DNA of 12,136 nt, from assembly GCA_026996985.1 (NCBI GenBank), contig JALWJR010000061.1:1-12136 (forward strand). Direction: 5' to 3'. The stretch is from Candidatus Kaiserbacteria bacterium. Lineage in GTDB: Bacteria > Patescibacteriota > Minisyncoccia > Phycocordibacterales > UBA2100. Below the pieces are notes generated by a model. That model did no database searches. It was not told where the DNA came from and saw nothing but the letters and a program-made list of their open reading frames with translations. The first letter of the stretch is position 1. The number at the start of each line of letters is the position of its first letter. Positions 10,900-12,136 of the stretch are shown here, piece by piece. The position numbers and the translations under genes are program-made.

Positions 10900-12136
10900 T
10901 GCATATGTTTGATTTAAAAACACTAAACAGCGCTTTGGAAGAGCTTGAAAACACGCGCGGAATTCCGAAGCAGAAAATGGTAGAAGCGATTGAGGTGGCT
11001 TTTGCGGCCGCATACAAAAAAGAGTACGGAAAAAAAGGACAAATAATTCGCGCAAAATTTAACAAAGATACCGGAGATGTTGAATTTACCCAAGTGAAAA
11101 TAGTTGTTGATGAGTCTTTGGTATATCAAGAAGGAGAGGAGAGAGAAGAGGGAGATATGCGCACGCGCTTTAACCCCGAACATCACATAATGATCTCAGA
11201 TGCCAAAATGATCAAAAAAGATGCCGAGCTTGATGAAGAAATTGAATTTCCTCTTGAAACCAAAGAAGATTTCGGGCGTATAGCGGCGCAAACCGCAAAA
11301 CAAGTGATAATGCAAAAATTGCGCGAGGCTGAGAAAGTCTCCGTTTTGGAAGAGTTTGGAGAAAGAGAAGGAGAGATAGTGGTTGGAGAAGTGCAAAGAT
11401 TTGAAAGAGGAAACTTGTATATTGATCTTGGGCGCGCTGTTGCCGTTATGCCTTATGAAGAGCAAATTCCGGGAGAGAGATACAGACAAGGGGAGAGAAT
11501 AAGAGCGCTTCTTTATTTTGTGGGTGACGCTCCAAAGGGCGCGTTTTTGAAGCTTTCAAGGAGCAGGCCCGAGTTTTTGGTAAAATTGTTTGAAATGGAA
11601 ACTCCCGAACTTGCCCAAGGAGTGGTTGAGGTAAAAGCTGTGGCGCGAGAGGCGGGAAGCAGAAGCAAAATAGCTGTTTACTCAAGCGACCCGCAGATAG
11701 ATCCGGTGGGGGCATTGGTTGGACAAAGAGGGGTTCGCGTGTCAACCGTTACAAGCGAGCTTGGCGGAGAGAAGATAGATATAATTGAGTACTCCGATGA
11801 TCCCGAGGAGTTTATAGAAAACGCGCTCTCACCCGCCGAGGTTGTTGAAATTGAATTGGACGAAGATAAAAAAAGAGCAATCGTTACCGTAACTTCCGAC
11901 CAGCAGTCACTTGCAATAGGCAGAGGAGGTCAAAATGTTCGTCTTGCAAGCAAACTGACGGATTGGGGAATTGATATAAAATCTACGGAAGGAGACGTTC
12001 TTGTAAAGGACGGAGAAGTAACGGAAGAGAGCCAAGATGAAAAAGAGGTGGTAACCCAAGAACCTACAGAAGAGAATAAAGAAGAAACCACAGAAGAGAG
12101 TGCAAAAGAAACGGCAACTGAAGAAAACAAAGAATC
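10896..12136 (+). CDS. nusA: Transcription termination/antitermination factor NusA (C-terminus cut by the window)
   Basis: 413 residues are visible; the stop lies beyond the right edge. NusA binds RNA polymerase and promotes pausing, termination and antitermination. Domains seen: the N-terminal polymerase-binding domain (about 4-150, with FDLKTLNSALEELE, AFAAAYKKEYG and RFNPEHHIMI), S1 (about 158-210, REGEIVVGEVQRFERGNLYIDLG), KH1 with VGQRGVRV (275-282), and KH2 with IGRGGQNVRLASKL (341-354). A low-complexity acidic tail of Glu, Thr and Lys starts at about 371, in place of the acidic repeats of proteobacterial NusA. Three in-frame ATGs exist (10896, 10899, 10905). Family similarity best supports MFDLK at 10905, while the ATGA overlap with the leader ORF favours 10896. 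No Shine-Dalgarno sequence is present. Confidence 0.95.
   Translation, partial: MMHMFDLKTLNSALEELENTRGIPKQKMVEAIEVAFAAAYKKEYGKKGQIIRAKFNKDTGDVEFTQVKIVVDESLVYQEGEEREEGDMRTRFNPEHHIMISDAKMIKKDAELDEEIEFPLETKEDFGRIAAQTAKQVIMQKLREAEKVSVLEEFGEREGEIVVGEVQRFERGNLYIDLGRAVAVMPYEEQIPGERYRQGERIRALLYFVGDAPKGAFLKLSRSRPEFLVKLFEMETPELAQGVVEVKAVAREAGSRSKIAVYSSDPQIDPVGALVGQRGVRVSTVTSELGGEKIDIIEYSDDPEEFIENALSPAEVVEIELDEDKKRAIVTVTSDQQSLAIGRGGQNVRLASKLTDWGIDIKSTEGDVLVKDGEVTEESQDEKEVVTQEPTEENKEETTEESAKETATEENKE

Noticed and set aside
1..12136. CRISPR array, transposase, phage genes, rRNA or tRNA genes.
   Set aside because: No regular spaced direct repeats, no characteristic protein motifs and no RNA gene signatures were found on either strand.

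Overview
The window looks like chromosomal DNA of a Candidate Phyla Radiation (Patescibacteria, probably Parcubacteria-like) bacterium. This is inferred from family content, not from a database search. The signs are RNase Y with ClpP, HU and NusA in compact single-gene units, a minimal type IV pilus set with a very large modular prepilin-like protein rich in Ser and Thr, an Excalibur-domain membrane protein, moderate-to-low GC, and an almost complete lack of Shine-Dalgarno sequences. Several genes have a promoter -10 element so close to the ATG that their mRNAs should be leaderless.

Left part (1-3741). The N-terminal part of exonuclease III (xth) and a complete HU gene both run leftward. A divergent spacer follows, with a DnaA-box-like nonamer and three stacked palindromes. 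Beyond it on the plus strand lies a gene that appears to be a frame-broken GNAT acetyltransferase. It shares a bidirectional terminator with rny (RNase Y, minus). Between rny and clpP (minus) is a 405-bp gene-free stretch with a 161-bp palindromic element. That element has 14-bp perfect terminal inverted repeats, and a partial copy of one end recurs at 9861-9896.

Middle part (3863-9617). This is a type IV pilus locus on the minus strand: pilB (extension ATPase), pilC (inner-membrane platform) and a 572-aa prepilin-like protein with a class III-type signal and several beta-sandwich-like domains. A 330-aa gene of unknown function is inserted on the plus strand between pilB and pilC. pilB and pilC have matching extended -10 elements exactly 6 nt upstream of ATG, suggesting co-regulated leaderless transcripts. 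clpP has its own good promoter.

Right part (9618-12136). A 280-bp spacer carries four strong hairpins. One plus-strand promoter and one plus-strand terminator could bound an undescribed ~120-nt RNA. Next come a minus-strand pair (a 26-aa membrane peptide and an Excalibur-domain protein), then a plus-strand DUF2853-like gene with a strong terminator. Last is nusA, running off the window, with a leader that holds a terminator-like hairpin inside a 13-codon upstream ORF whose stop overlaps the nusA start.

There is no evidence of phage, CRISPR, a transposase, tRNA or rRNA. The least explained material is the palindromic element family, the hairpin-rich spacer, the spacer upstream of HU, the leaderless pilus promoters and the 330-aa protein.
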